NCBI RefSeq assembly: GCF_003337715.1
Contig: NZ_QPIX01000002.1
Location: 310,001-374,000 of the forward strand
DNA length: 64,000 nucleotides
Direction of reading: 5' to 3'
From: Ciceribacter lividus
Lineage (GTDB): Bacteria > Pseudomonadota > Alphaproteobacteria > Rhizobiales > Rhizobiaceae
Shown here: positions 41,666-50,758 of the stretch, piece by piece
Position numbering within the stretch: position 1 is the stretch's first letter
Layout of the letters: the number at the start of each line of letters is the position of its first letter
Position numbers and translations under genes: made by a program
Notes under the pieces: model-generated
Told to the model about the DNA's origin: nothing
The model's database searches: none
The model's input: the letters and a program-made list of their open reading frames with translations, nothing else

Positions 41666-42175
41666 ATGATCACGATCCGCAGTGCACGGCAGGACGAGGC
41701 GGCGATCCTTGCCGATGTGGGGCTGCGCGCCTGGGAAAAGGCGATGATCCCCGTCGGCGAAACGAAAGCCATGGTCGAGAATGCGCGCGCCGCCTTCTGG
41801 AACTTCGTCAGCTCGGACTGGCTCACGATCACCGTGATCGAGCAGAACGGCGACGTCGCCGGCTGGGCAGCGCGCGAAAACCTGGACGAGGACATCACGG
41901 ACTTCTGGATCGATCCGGTCTTCCAGGGGCAGGGCCTCGGCACGGCACTGCTCGAAGCCGTCGAGAAGGAAATTCGTCACCTCGGCTTCGAAAAGGCGAC
42001 GCTCGAGACCCACGCGATGAACCGCGAGGGGCTGCATTTCTTCGAGAAACACGGCTATTCCGTGCACTGGCTGACGGTCGCCTACAACCCCAAGCTCGAT
42101 CGCGACATTCAGACGGTCGGTCTAGCAAAGCTCTTTGTCGCGCCCGACCCGGTCGGCTACGGCCAGGAATTCTGA
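41666..42175 (+). CDS. GNAT family N-acetyltransferase
   Basis: 169 residues from ATG 41666, with a GGGGGG nine bases upstream; an in-frame ATG at 41645 would add seven residues. The acetyl-CoA site is DPVFQGQGLGTALL, with HAMNREGLHFFEKHGY near the C-terminus. Substrate unknown. It could be related to the nearby yjhX as in the E. coli yjhQ-yjhX pair, but the orientation and the gap argue for caution. Confidence 0.82.
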   Translation: MITIRSARQDEAAILADVGLRAWEKAMIPVGETKAMVENARAAFWNFVSSDWLTITVIEQNGDVAGWAARENLDEDITDFWIDPVFQGQGLGTALLEAVEKEIRHLGFEKATLETHAMNREGLHFFEKHGYSVHWLTVAYNPKLDRDIQTVGLAKLFVAPDPVGYGQEF

Positions 42176-42288
42176 ACTTGCCCCGAGGCGTCGCTTAACG
42201 ACGGTCGCGACCGCGTCGAGCCTTGCGCCGCCGCGCCATTTGCTCTACCCAACGGGGTCAGAAATCCCAAGCATGACAAGAGCTCCAG

Positions 42289-43791
42289 ATGACCATTGTT
42301 GACACGCGCACGCCTGACCCGAAACGCTTGATCCCCGGCGCCACCGGCGATTGGGAAGTGGTGATCGGTATGGAAGTCCATGCCCAGGTGACCAGCAACG
42401 CCAAGCTCTTCTCGGGGGCCTCGACCACCTTCGGCAATGCGCCGAATTCCAATGTCTCGCTCGTCGATGCGGCGATGCCGGGCATGCTGCCGGTGATCAA
42501 CGAGGAATGCGTCAAGCAGGCGGTCCGCACCGGCCTTGGCCTCAAGGCCAAGATCAACAACCGCTCGATCTTCGACCGCAAGAACTATTTCTATCCGGAC
42601 CTGCCGCAGGGCTACCAGATCTCGCAGTTCAAGGACCCGATCGTCGGCGAGGGCAGGATCGTGATCTCGCTCGGCCCCGACCGTCAGGGCAATTTCGAGG
42701 ATATCGAGATCGGCATCGAGCGCCTGCATCTCGAGCAGGATGCCGGCAAGTCGATGCACGACCAGCATCCGACCATGTCCTATGTCGACCTGAACCGCTC
42801 TGGCGTCGCGCTGATGGAAATCGTGTCGAAGCCCGATATGCGTTCCTCCGACGAGGCCAAGGCCTACATGACCAAGCTGCGCTCGATCGTGCGTTACCTC
42901 GGCACCTGCGACGGCAACATGGACGAAGGCTCGATGCGCGCCGACGTCAACGTTTCCGTGCGCAAGCCGGGCGGCGCCTTCGGCACGCGCTGCGAGATCA
43001 AGAACGTCAACTCCATCCGCTTCATCGGTCAGGCGATCGAATACGAGGCCCGTCGCCAGATCGCCATCCTCGAGGACGGCGGCGAGATCGACCAGGAAAC
43101 CCGCCTCTTCGACCCCGGCAAGGGCGAAACCCGCGCCATGCGGTCGAAAGAAGAGGCGCATGACTATCGTTACTTCCCGGATCCGGACCTCCTGCCGCTC
43201 GAATTCGACGATGCCTTCGTCGAGGCCCTGAAGAAGGACCTGCCGGAACTGCCCGACGACAAGAAGGCTCGCTTCGTCGCCGACCTCGGCCTCTCGGTCT
43301 ATGACGCTTCTGTGCTCGTCTCGGAAAAGGCGATCGCCGACTATTTCGAGGCCGTGGCCGAGGGCCGCGACGGCAAGGCCGCTGCCAACTGGGTCATCAA
43401 CGACCTGCTCGGTGCTTTGAACAAGGCCGGCAAGGGCATCGAGGAGACGCCCGTCTCGCCCGCCCAGCTCGGCGGCATCATCGACCTCATCAGGGACGGC
43501 ACGATCTCCGGCAAGATCGCCAAGGATCTCTTCGAGATCGTCTGGAACGAGGGCGGTGACCCGGCGGCGATCGTCGAGAGCCGCGGCATGAAGCAGGTGA
43601 CCGACACCGGAGCGATCGAGAAGGCGGTCGACGAGATCATCGCCGCCAACCCTGACCAGGTTGCCAAGGTGCTCGCCAAGCCGACACTTGCCGGCTGGTT
43701 CGTCGGCCAGGTGATGAAGGCGACCGGCGGCAAGGCCAATCCGCAGGCCGTGCAGGCGCTCGTCAAGCTGAAGCTCGGAATCGAGGAGTGA
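42289..43791 (+). CDS. gatB: Asp/Glu-tRNA(Asn/Gln) amidotransferase subunit B
   Basis: 500 residues. The kinase/amidotransferase subunit of GatCAB that phosphorylates the tRNA-linked acid and channels ammonia. The signature is [12 protein letters not shown] near residue 25, then [15 protein letters not shown] and LRADVNVSV-type [12 protein letters not shown]; a C-terminal YqeY/tail domain is present. It is separated from gatCA by 3.3 kb of accessory genes. Confidence 0.96.
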   Translation: MTIVDTRTPDPKRLIPGATGDWEVVIGMEVHAQVTSNAKLFSGASTTFGNAPNSNVSLVDAAMPGMLPVINEECVKQAVRTGLGLKAKINNRSIFDRKNYFYPDLPQGYQISQFKDPIVGEGRIVISLGPDRQGNFEDIEIGIERLHLEQDAGKSMHDQHPTMSYVDLNRSGVALMEIVSKPDMRSSDEAKAYMTKLRSIVRYLGTCDGNMDEGSMRADVNVSVRKPGGAFGTRCEIKNVNSIRFIGQAIEYEARRQIAILEDGGEIDQETRLFDPGKGETRAMRSKEEAHDYRYFPDPDLLPLEFDDAFVEALKKDLPELPDDKKARFVADLGLSVYDASVLVSEKAIADYFEAVAEGRDGKAAANWVINDLLGALNKAGKGIEETPVSPAQLGGIIDLIRDGTISGKIAKDLFEIVWNEGGDPAAIVESRGMKQVTDTGAIEKAVDEIIAANPDQVAKVLAKPTLAGWFVGQVMKATGGKANPQAVQALVKLKLGIEE

Positions 43792-44297
43792 TGGCAGCGA
43801 TGTTCTTCGTCCGCACGGCCAGCGAGCGCGATGTCGAAGCGCTACGCGGCCTGCTGGCCGAGACCTTCCATGCCACCTATGACGGCTTCTACGGGCCGGA
43901 GAAGGTGCAGCAGCTCGTCGATGCCTGGCATTCGCTGCCGGCGCTGAGAGCCCGCGTCGCCCAGAAGGAAGGCGAGTTCCTCGTCGCCGACGATGGCCGG
44001 CGGCTCGGCGGCATGGCCTATGCCGCCATGTCGAAGACGATGACCAAGACCGCCATGCTGCACCAGCTCTACGTGCGTCCGTCCTGCCAGCGCGCGGGGA
44101 TTGGCCGCGATCTCTTTGCCGAGCTGGAAACCTGCTTTCCGGATGCCGAGATCATGCGTCTGGAGGTCGAACCGCGAAACGCTGCGGCGATCGCCTTCTA
44201 CGAGGCGCACGGCTTCGTCGAGGTCGACCGCACGACGAGCTGCGGCGGCCCCGATTCGGGACTGCCGGCGATCATTATGGAAAAGCCGCTCGGCTGA
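43791..44297 (+). CDS. GNAT family N-acetyltransferase
   Basis: 168 residues from ATG 43791, whose first base is the last base of the gatB stop; a GTG at 43788 is also in frame. Acetyl-CoA site VRPSCQRAGIGRDLF and C-terminal EPRNAAAIAFYEAHGF. Overlap with gatB implies coupled translation, parallel to the GNAT gene overlapping gatA. Substrate unknown. Confidence 0.85.
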   Translation: MAAMFFVRTASERDVEALRGLLAETFHATYDGFYGPEKVQQLVDAWHSLPALRARVAQKEGEFLVADDGRRLGGMAYAAMSKTMTKTAMLHQLYVRPSCQRAGIGRDLFAELETCFPDAEIMRLEVEPRNAAAIAFYEAHGFVEVDRTTSCGGPDSGLPAIIMEKPLG

Positions 44298-44303
44298 GCG
44301 ACG

Positions 44304-44741
44304 TCACTGTTCGGAAGGCGCGTCCTCGCTGTTGCCATCCTCGTCATAGAGGAGGACGGCCGAGCATTCGGAAAGATCGGGACGCCGCTCCCGGTCGCAG
44401 GCGACCTTGGCGGCGGCGAGCGCCGCCTCCTTGCTCTCCCAACCGCAATAGAATTCCTGCCAATGGAGGCCTTCGGTGTGCAGGATCGAGACCTGGACGC
44501 TGTAGAGCGCCGGGAAACAGTAGGTCATCGCGACGCAATCTTCTTCGGTGCCGCCGCCGTCGACGCACTGCTTCCGGGCGCAGGCAAAGGCCGCGTCGGC
44601 ATCCGCTCCGGTGCAGACGCCGCTACTCATTTCCGGCGCCTGCACGAAGGCGATCCCCATGCGGCCGCCTTCCTCCGCAAGAGCCGCCGGCATGGACAAA
44701 ACTAGCGCAAGAAAGAGCGTGCAAGCGCTGCGACAGATCAT
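44304..44741 (-). CDS. Secreted cysteine-rich hypothetical protein
   Basis: 145 residues from ATG 44741. A signal peptide (MICRSACTLFLALVLSMPAALAEE region) is followed by a mature part with several cysteines spaced in pairs (CARKQCVDGGGTEEDC, FYCGWESKEAALAAAKVACD), probably disulfide-bonded in the periplasm. The pattern is faintly like DUF4189 but I cannot assign a family. It ends seven bases from the GNAT gene, convergent. Confidence 0.7.
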   Translation of the reverse strand: MICRSACTLFLALVLSMPAALAEEGGRMGIAFVQAPEMSSGVCTGADADAAFACARKQCVDGGGTEEDCVAMTYCFPALYSVQVSILHTEGLHWQEFYCGWESKEAALAAAKVACDRERRPDLSECSAVLLYDEDGNSEDAPSEQ

Positions 44742-44799
44742 GTAAGTCTTCCCCCCGTTCCACTGATTTGCAGGAAGTCCCGCACGCGAAGGACCATAC

Positions 44800-45267
44800 A
44801 TGGATACCGAGTCTGTCACCATCAGGAAGGCCGTGCACGGGGATGTGCCGGCGATCGTCGCGATGTTCGCAAGCGATTCGCTGGGTGGCCACGGCGATAC
44901 GACGGACCCGGCGGCGCTCCCCGCTTATATGGCGGCTTTCCGCCGCATCGAGCAGTCCCCGAACGAGACCCTCTACGTGGCCATGAAAGACGGGGAGGTG
45001 GTCGGAACCTGCCAGACCCTGATCACCACGACCCTGACCGGGCGCGGTGGCTCCTCGATGATCATCGAGGCGGTGCATACGCGCACGGATTGCCGGGGGC
45101 AGGGGATCGGCGAGGTGATGATCCGTTTCTGCCTCGACGAGGCGCGCCGGCAAGGCTTGCGGAAGGTTCAACTGACCTCCAACGCCAAGCGAACGGACGC
45201 CCACCGCTTCTACGGGCGGCTCGGTTTCGAGGCGAGCCATCTCGGCTTCAAGTTGACGCTGAAATGA
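44800..45267 (+). CDS. GNAT family N-acetyltransferase
   Basis: 155 residues. Acetyl-CoA site TRTDCRGQGIGEVM, then LTSNAKRTDAHRFYGRLGF, the standard GNAT end. The N-terminus is VTIRKAVHGDVPAIVAMF. It is divergent from the secreted cysteine-rich protein across 58 bases. Substrate unknown; this subgroup is sometimes annotated as aminoalkylphosphonate or general aminoacyl acetyltransferase, without support here. Confidence 0.85.
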   Translation: MDTESVTIRKAVHGDVPAIVAMFASDSLGGHGDTTDPAALPAYMAAFRRIEQSPNETLYVAMKDGEVVGTCQTLITTTLTGRGGSSMIIEAVHTRTDCRGQGIGEVMIRFCLDEARRQGLRKVQLTSNAKRTDAHRFYGRLGFEASHLGFKLTLK

Positions 45268-45372
45268 CGGTTGACGAGCCGCGAAACACTGGACAATCGG
45301 TCCCCGAGGCGGCATAAGCGGGGAACTGTTGAACCCGAGCGCCGTTCGGGCGTCGGAGCCGAAGGACGAGAC

Positions 45373-45771
45373 ATGAAGCAGCTTCTGTTGCAAATTTTCA
45401 CCTGGTGGAACGGCCAGACCCTGGGCACGCGCTTCTTCACCTGGCGCAATGGCAAGCGCGTCGGCGAAGACGAGTTCGGCAATGTCTACTACGAGGGCGG
45501 TATGACCTCTTTCGGTCTTCCGCGCCGCTGGGTCATCTACAACGGCTATGCCGAGGCTTCGACGATTTCGGCCGACTGGCACGGCTGGATGCATCACCGC
45601 ACCGACGTTCCTCCGACCAAGGAGGACTACAAGGCGCGCGAGTGGCAGAAGCCCCATCGCCCGAACTACACCGGTTCCTCGCTCGCCTATCGTCCGCAGG
45701 GCTCGATCGCCGTTCCGGGCGAGCGTCCGCGCGTCACCGGCGACTACGACGCCTGGACGCCCGGCAACTGA
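45373..45771 (+). CDS. NDUFA12-type complex I accessory subunit
   Basis: 132 residues. Homologue of the mitochondrial B17.2/NDUFA12 subunit, a supernumerary complex I protein shared with alphaproteobacteria. Family pattern: WWNGQTLGTRFFTWRNGKRVGEDEFGNVYYE, RRWVIYNGYAEAS, and WHGWMHH. ATG 45373 follows AAGGACGAG. It assembles with the Nuo subunits whose operon ends at the left of this window. DUF2155 follows, as in most rhizobia. Confidence 0.94.
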   Translation: MKQLLLQIFTWWNGQTLGTRFFTWRNGKRVGEDEFGNVYYEGGMTSFGLPRRWVIYNGYAEASTISADWHGWMHHRTDVPPTKEDYKAREWQKPHRPNYTGSSLAYRPQGSIAVPGERPRVTGDYDAWTPGN

Positions 45772-45866
45772 CACCGGTTTTGGCCACAATTGACGTTTAG
45801 CCGCTTTGGTGGGCGTTGCCTTCTCCCGGAGGAGCAGCGTCGGCAGGACGGCTGGAGACTGGAGAT

Positions 45867-46766
45867 ATGAAGCTTTTCGGAAACGGCATCGGGCTTGGCG
45901 CGGCCTCCTTTCTTGCGCTGACGACCGCCGTTTCCCTGCTGTCGGCCGCAAGTGCGGCGAGAGCGGAGCGTATCGCCAATCCGGTTGCGCAGTTCGCCGG
46001 CATCGACAAGATCACCGGGCGCATCACCTCGTTTGATGTCTACGTCAACGAGACCGTGCAGTTCGGTGCACTGCAGGTGACGCCGAAGGTCTGCTATTCC
46101 CGTGACGACGCGGAGGCCCAGAAGATCGATGCGTTCATCGAGGTCGATGAGATCACCCTCGACCGCAAGATTCGTCGCATTTTTTCCGGCTGGATGTTTG
46201 CCGACAGCCCGGCGCTGAACGCCGTCGAGCACGCGATCTACGACGTGTGGCTGACCGGCTGCAAGTCGTCGTCGGACGTTCCGGCGCCAGAGGGCGTCGA
46301 GGCTGCTCATCCCGCTCCCGTGCCGGTTTCGGAGGCACAGAAGGCCAACGAGACGCAGAAGGCGACCGCAAGCTCTGAAAGTCAGGCGGTTGCGCCGGTG
46401 AGCGAACAGCCGCAGCCGGCAGGCGAAAGTGCCGTAGCGCCAGCAGAAACTGCGCCCGCCCCGCAGGACAGCGGCACGCTGCAACCGCCGCAGCAGGACG
46501 CCATTCCGCCGCTCGGTGCCCCGCGGGAAATCCCGGACAACGCACCCGGCGACGCCTTGCCGCCGCTCGATGATTCTCAGCAGATACAGGGTGTCGCGCC
46601 GGACGAAGCGTTGCCGTCGCTCGAAGAACTCCGACCGGTGCCGGACAATGCGCCGGGAGACCTCCTGCCGCCGCTCGATATTCCGCAGGGTGCCGAAGAG
46701 ATGCCGCAGGGGCAGCCCGTGCCGCAGGCCCCGGTGACGAAGCCGGGAAGTGTCGGGCTGTTCTGA
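45867..46766 (+). CDS. DUF2155 domain-containing secreted protein
   Basis: 299 residues. Signal peptide about 1-33 (AASFLALTTAVSLLSAASAARA). The DUF2155 domain covers about 35-135 (FAGIDKITGRITSFDVYVNETVQFG ... FSGWMFADSPALNAVEHAIYDVWLTGC), the usual cysteine pair included. A low-complexity Ala/Pro/Gln region follows, with a near repeat of PDNAPGD-LPPLD at the C-terminus. Start ATG 45867 has CTGGAGA upstream. Function unknown, but it neighbours NDUFA12 and aat in rhizobia. Confidence 0.9.
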   Translation: MKLFGNGIGLGAASFLALTTAVSLLSAASAARAERIANPVAQFAGIDKITGRITSFDVYVNETVQFGALQVTPKVCYSRDDAEAQKIDAFIEVDEITLDRKIRRIFSGWMFADSPALNAVEHAIYDVWLTGCKSSSDVPAPEGVEAAHPAPVPVSEAQKANETQKATASSESQAVAPVSEQPQPAGESAVAPAETAPAPQDSGTLQPPQQDAIPPLGAPREIPDNAPGDALPPLDDSQQIQGVAPDEALPSLEELRPVPDNAPGDLLPPLDIPQGAEEMPQGQPVPQAPVTKPGSVGLF

Positions 46767-46790
46767 CGTCCTGATGCCCGCGTCGCCGCG

Positions 46791-47408
46791 TTAGACGAAC
46801 GCGATATCCGGTCCGGCCACCGCCTTTTCCAACAATTGCCCATACTGGTCCTTCGGCACGTCGATCGCGCCGAAGGTCTTCAGGTGCTCTGTGGTGAACT
46901 GCGTGTCGAGCAGCGTGAAACCACGTTCCTTCAGGCGTTCGACGAGGTGGACGAGGCAGATTTTCGAGGCGTTGGTGCGCCGGGCGAACATGCTCTCACC
47001 GAAGAAGGCAGAGCCGAGAGAGACGCCGTAGAGCCCGCCGACGAGTTCGTCGCCCTCCCAGGCTTCGACGCTGTGGGCATGGCCCATCCGGTGGAGCGCG
47101 CGGTAGAGATCCTTGATCGTCTGGTTGATCCAGGTGCTCGGCCGGTCTTCGGCCGCTTCGGCGCATTTGTCCAGGACGAGGTCGAAGGCGGTATCGTAAC
47201 GGATGTCAAAGGGCCTGTGGCGGATCGCTTTCGCAAGGCTCTTCGAAACGTGGAACTGGTCGAGGGGAATGATGCCGCGGAGTTCCGGCTCGACCCAGAA
47301 GATTTCCGGATCGTCCGCCGATTCCGCCATCGGAAAGAGGCCGATGGAATAGGCGCGCAGCAGGATCTCCGGAGTGATCGAATGGTCTCTGCTGCGCGGC
47401 CCTGCCAT
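46791..47408 (-). CDS. aat: Leucyl/phenylalanyl-tRNA--protein transferase
   Basis: 205 residues. Adds Leu or Phe to N-terminal Lys/Arg of proteins, marking them for ClpSAP (N-degron pathway). Family motifs: [37 protein letters not shown], and [19 protein letters not shown]. It is the last gene of an aroQ-accB-accC-aat cluster, nine bases after accC. Confidence 0.95.
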   Translation of the reverse strand: MAGPRSRDHSITPEILLRAYSIGLFPMAESADDPEIFWVEPELRGIIPLDQFHVSKSLAKAIRHRPFDIRYDTAFDLVLDKCAEAAEDRPSTWINQTIKDLYRALHRMGHAHSVEAWEGDELVGGLYGVSLGSAFFGESMFARRTNASKICLVHLVERLKERGFTLLDTQFTTEHLKTFGAIDVPKDQYGQLLEKAVAGPDIAFV

Positions 47409-47417
47409 TGGCGTTCT

Positions 47418-48767
47418 TCAGGCGGAGGTTCTGGCCAGATAGTCCTCCAGCCAGTGGATGTCGTAGTCGCCATTCGCGATGTCCTGATTGGCGATCAGGT
47501 CCTGGAACAGCGGCAGGGTTGTCTTGATGCCGTCGATGACGAATTCGTCGAGCACGCGGCGCAGGCGCATCATGCATTCGACGCGGGTACGCCCGTGCAC
47601 GATCAGCTTGCCGATCAGGCTGTCGTAGTAGGGCGGGATCTTGTAGCCCTGATAGGCACCCGAATCGACGCGCACGCCGAGACCGCCCGGTGCATGGAAG
47701 TGCGTGATCGTGCCGGGGGAGGGCACGAAGGTGCGCGGATCCTCGGCGTTGATACGGCATTCGATGGCGTGGCCGGAGAAGGTGACCTCGTCCTGCGTCA
47801 CCGAGAGACCGGCGCCCGACGCGATGCGGATCTGCTCGTGCACGAGGTCGATGCCGGTGATCGCTTCGGTGATCGGATGCTCCACCTGCAGACGGGTGTT
47901 CATCTCGATGAAGTAGAATTCGCCGTTCTCATAGAGGAATTCGACCGTGCCGGCGCCACGATACTTCATCTTCTTCATGGCGTCGGCGCAGATCTGGCCG
48001 ATCCTCATGCGCTGCTCGACGTTGAGGGCCGGAGAATTCGCCTCTTCCCAGACCTTCTGGTGGCGACGCTGCAGCGAGCAATCGCGTTCGCCGAGGTGGA
48101 TCGCGTTGCCTTCACCGTCGCCGAGCACCTGGATCTCGATGTGCCGCGGCTTGCCGAGGTACTTTTCCATGTAGACGGCCGGGTTGCCGAAGGCAGCCGC
48201 CGCTTCGCTCCGGGCGGTGTTGAAGGCTTCTTCGAGCTCGCCTTCGGTCTTGGCGACCTTCATGCCACGGCCGCCGCCGCCGGCGGTCGCCTTGATGAGA
48301 ACCGGAAAGCCGATCCGGTGCGCGGTGGCCATCAGGTTGTCTTCGGTCACCTCACCGTCGGAACCCGGAACGACCGGAATGCCGAGTTCCATCGCCGTCT
48401 GCTTGGCGGTGATCTTGTCACCCATCAGGCGGATGTGCTCGGCCGTCGGCCCGATGAAGGTGATGCCGTGCGCATCGAGGATATCGGCGAACTTGGCGTT
48501 TTCCGAAAGGAAACCGTAGCCCGGATGGACAGCGTCGGCACCGGTGATCTCGCAGGCCGCGACGATCTGGTGGATGTTGAGATAGCTTTCGCGCGAGGGC
48601 GGCGGGCCGATGCAGACGCTCTCGTCGGCGAGACGGACATGCATTGCGTCCGCATCCGCCGTCGAGTGTACGGCCACCGTGGCGATGCCGAGCTCCTTGC
48701 AGGCGCGCAGGACGCGCAGGGCGATTTCGCCGCGATTGGCAATCAGGATCTTCGAAATACCGCTCAT
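47418..48767 (-). CDS. accC: Acetyl-CoA carboxylase biotin carboxylase subunit
   Basis: 449 residues. ATP-dependent carboxylation of biotin on AccB, the first half-reaction of malonyl-CoA synthesis. ATP-grasp fold: N-terminal [19 protein letters not shown], glycine-rich ATP loop [12 protein letters not shown], and catalytic [16 protein letters not shown] 48767 lies six bases after the accB stop; the frame upstream to 48776 runs into accB. Confidence 0.96.
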   Translation of the reverse strand: MSGISKILIANRGEIALRVLRACKELGIATVAVHSTADADAMHVRLADESVCIGPPPSRESYLNIHQIVAACEITGADAVHPGYGFLSENAKFADILDAHGITFIGPTAEHIRLMGDKITAKQTAMELGIPVVPGSDGEVTEDNLMATAHRIGFPVLIKATAGGGGRGMKVAKTEGELEEAFNTARSEAAAAFGNPAVYMEKYLGKPRHIEIQVLGDGEGNAIHLGERDCSLQRRHQKVWEEANSPALNVEQRMRIGQICADAMKKMKYRGAGTVEFLYENGEFYFIEMNTRLQVEHPITEAITGIDLVHEQIRIASGAGLSVTQDEVTFSGHAIECRINAEDPRTFVPSPGTITHFHAPGGLGVRVDSGAYQGYKIPPYYDSLIGKLIVHGRTRVECMMRLRRVLDEFVIDGIKTTLPLFQDLIANQDIANGDYDIHWLEDYLARTSA

Positions 48768-48772
48768 GGGCC

Positions 48773-49243
48773 TCACTCGATGATCAGCATGGGCTCGCCG
48801 TACTCGACGGGCCGGGCATCCTCGATCAGAATTTCCACGACCTTGCCGGAACGCGGGGCCGGGATCTGGTTCATCGTCTTCATCGCTTCGATGATGAGAA
48901 GTGTCTGGCCTTCCTTGACGATCGAGCCGACCTCGACGAAGGGACGGGCGCCCGGGGCGGGGGAGAGATAGGCGGTGCCGACCATCGGCGCGGTGACCGC
49001 ATTCGCAAGATTGCGTGCCGGCTCGGCGGCAACTGCCGGAGCGGCGGCAACCGGGGCCGGGGCGGCCGCGGGAACCTGGTAGGCCGGGGCCTGCTGCATG
49101 GCGACCATCTGTGGACCGGAGCGCGAGACGCGGATTCTCAGGTCGTCCTGTTCGACTTCGATCTCGGTCAGATCGGTCTCGTTGAGGATGTTCGCGAGGT
49201 CACGGATCAGCGCCTGATCGATTCCCGATTTCTTTTCAGCCAT
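48773..49243 (-). CDS. accB: Biotin carboxyl carrier protein of acetyl-CoA carboxylase
   Basis: 156 residues. Carries biotin on K122 in EAMKTMN, the substrate of BirA (2764-3531). An N-terminal domain is followed by an Ala/Pro linker (about 50-80) and the lipoyl-like biotinyl domain with the thumb sequence [17 protein letters not shown]. It precedes accC by six bases. Confidence 0.96.
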   Translation of the reverse strand: MAEKKSGIDQALIRDLANILNETDLTEIEVEQDDLRIRVSRSGPQMVAMQQAPAYQVPAAAPAPVAAAPAVAAEPARNLANAVTAPMVGTAYLSPAPGARPFVEVGSIVKEGQTLLIIEAMKTMNQIPAPRSGKVVEILIEDARPVEYGEPMLIIE

Positions 49244-49264
49244 GGATGAGGTCCTATATTCTTG

Positions 49265-49702
49265 TTATTGCGTGATGTTTTTCAGCGCGTGCAGCGCCAG
49301 GATGTAGCTGTGGGGGCCAAAGCCGCAGATCATGCCCTTGGCGGCCGGCGCGATCATCGACTTGTGGCGGAATTCTTCCCGCGCGTGGATATTGGAGATG
49401 TGCACTTCGACGACCGGCACAGAGATCGCGCGGATGGCGTCGTGCAGTGCGATCGAGGTATGTCCGTAGGCGCCGGGATTGATCGCGACGCCGACCGCCG
49501 CGTCATTGGCCTCGTGCAGCCAGTCGACGAGCCTGCCCTCGTGGTTGCTCTGGCGGAAGTCGACATGGAAGCCGAGCGCGTCACCCGCTTCCTTGCAGTC
49601 GGCCTCGATATCAACGAGGGTCTTGCCGCCATAGATGCCGGGCTCGCGTTTGCCGAGCATGTTCAGATTGGGGCCGTTCAGCACGAAGATCGTTTTGCTC
49701 AT
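49265..49702 (-). CDS. aroQ: 3-dehydroquinate dehydratase, type II
   Basis: 145 residues. Shikimate pathway, cytoplasmic dodecamer. Catalytic Y24 lies in the lid GKREPGIYG, catalytic H101 in VEVHISNIHAREEFRHKS, and the substrate site is NPGAYGHTSIALHDAI. ATG 49702 opens the conserved domain; the longer frame upstream belongs to another context. accB follows 22 bases on. Confidence 0.96.
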   Translation of the reverse strand: MSKTIFVLNGPNLNMLGKREPGIYGGKTLVDIEADCKEAGDALGFHVDFRQSNHEGRLVDWLHEANDAAVGVAINPGAYGHTSIALHDAIRAISVPVVEVHISNIHAREEFRHKSMIAPAAKGMICGFGPHSYILALHALKNITQ

Positions 49703-49743
49703 GAGGGGTCCGTCTCTCTTCAACCGCCTCCTATAGACTGAGA

Positions 49744-49772
49744 GGCCCGCAAGGGAAAGCCCCCTGCGGGCC
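49744..49772. other. Hairpin between DsbA-like gene and aroQ
   Basis: GGCCCGCA (49744-49751) pairs with TGCGGGCC (49765-49772). A second small hairpin, CCCCG/CGGGG, lies near 49787-49802. No clear T run on either strand, so termination or mRNA stabilisation after the DsbA-like gene is only possible. Confidence 0.35.
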
Positions 49773-49832
49773 AGACGCTGGAGTTCCCCCGACTTTGCGG
49801 GGGAGAGAGGGGCTGAGACGTCTCTCCGGCAC

Positions 49833-50594
49833 TCAGCAGGCGGTGCGGCCGCAGCTGCGGACGTTCGCGACCTTCTCCTCGATCGCGTTCGAGCCGATGG
49901 CGCCGAACACCGCTTCGTTGCCGACGATGTAGGAGGGGGTGCCGGTGATGCCGAGGCTGGTCGCGAGCTGATAGGCCTCGCGGACGGATTCGTCGTTCGG
50001 GCTCTCGGCCATCTTCTTGCGGATATCGGCCTCTTCGACACCGAGCGAGGCGGCGACTTCGATCGCGCGCGCCTCATTGGCGCGGCCCTCGCCACCGAGC
50101 AGCGCGCGGTGGAACTCACCGTACTTTTCCGGCGCGATCTTCCGGAAGGCATCCGAGACCTTGTGCGCGGCTTCCGAATCCGGCCCGAGGATCGGGAATT
50201 CCTTCAGCACGAAGCGCACGTTCTTGTCGCCGGCAATGATCGAGTCCATGTCGGAAAGGGCGCGCTTGCAGTAGCCGCAATTGTAGTCGAAGAACTCGAC
50301 GATCGTGATGTCACCCTGCGGATTACCGAGGGAGAGATCGTACTTCGAGGCAAAGAGCGCCTCCTTGTTGCTGTCGACTGCGGCCGAAGCCTGCCGCTGC
50401 CGCGCCTCCTGCTGCTTCTTTTCGAGCGCGTCCTGCACGTCGAGCATGATCTCGGGGTTCTCGATCAGGTATTCCTTGATGAACTCGCCGAATTCCTTCT
50501 TCTGCTGTTCGTCGAGCGCATTCACCGTCGTCGGCAGTGCTGCGGGCAGGAGGGCGAGGGCCGCAACAGCGAGATGTTTGAACGTCAGGGGCAT
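49833..50594 (-). CDS. Periplasmic DsbA-family thiol-disulfide oxidoreductase
   Basis: 253 residues. Signal peptide about 1-26. An N-terminal helical region rich in Lys/Gln (about 28-75) could mediate oligomerisation as in ScsC. The thioredoxin/DsbA domain follows with the redox CGYC (C106, C109) in VEFFDYNCGYCKRAL, and cis-Pro in ITGTPSYIVGN. Two further cysteines close the protein (SCGRTAC). It is probably an oxidase or isomerase of envelope proteins. Confidence 0.9.
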   Translation of the reverse strand: MPLTFKHLAVAALALLPAALPTTVNALDEQQKKEFGEFIKEYLIENPEIMLDVQDALEKKQQEARQRQASAAVDSNKEALFASKYDLSLGNPQGDITIVEFFDYNCGYCKRALSDMDSIIAGDKNVRFVLKEFPILGPDSEAAHKVSDAFRKIAPEKYGEFHRALLGGEGRANEARAIEVAASLGVEEADIRKKMAESPNDESVREAYQLATSLGITGTPSYIVGNEAVFGAIGSNAIEEKVANVRSCGRTAC

Positions 50595-50758
50595 GTCATT
50601 CCTCGTAAGGACCGTCGGGGCGCTGCCGACAGCCGGCTGGTTCCATCGGAACCGATTGGATTCGTCATCAATGTAGTGTCTGGAGCACGGAATGGAAGGT
50701 CGAAAAATGGCCCCTCCGCACCAATCTCACCATTGTGAACACTGCAATAATACGGCAA

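Noticed and set aside
46836-48971. 711-codon plus-strand frame across aat and accC
   Set aside because: Antisense shadow of aat and accC; no conserved motif.
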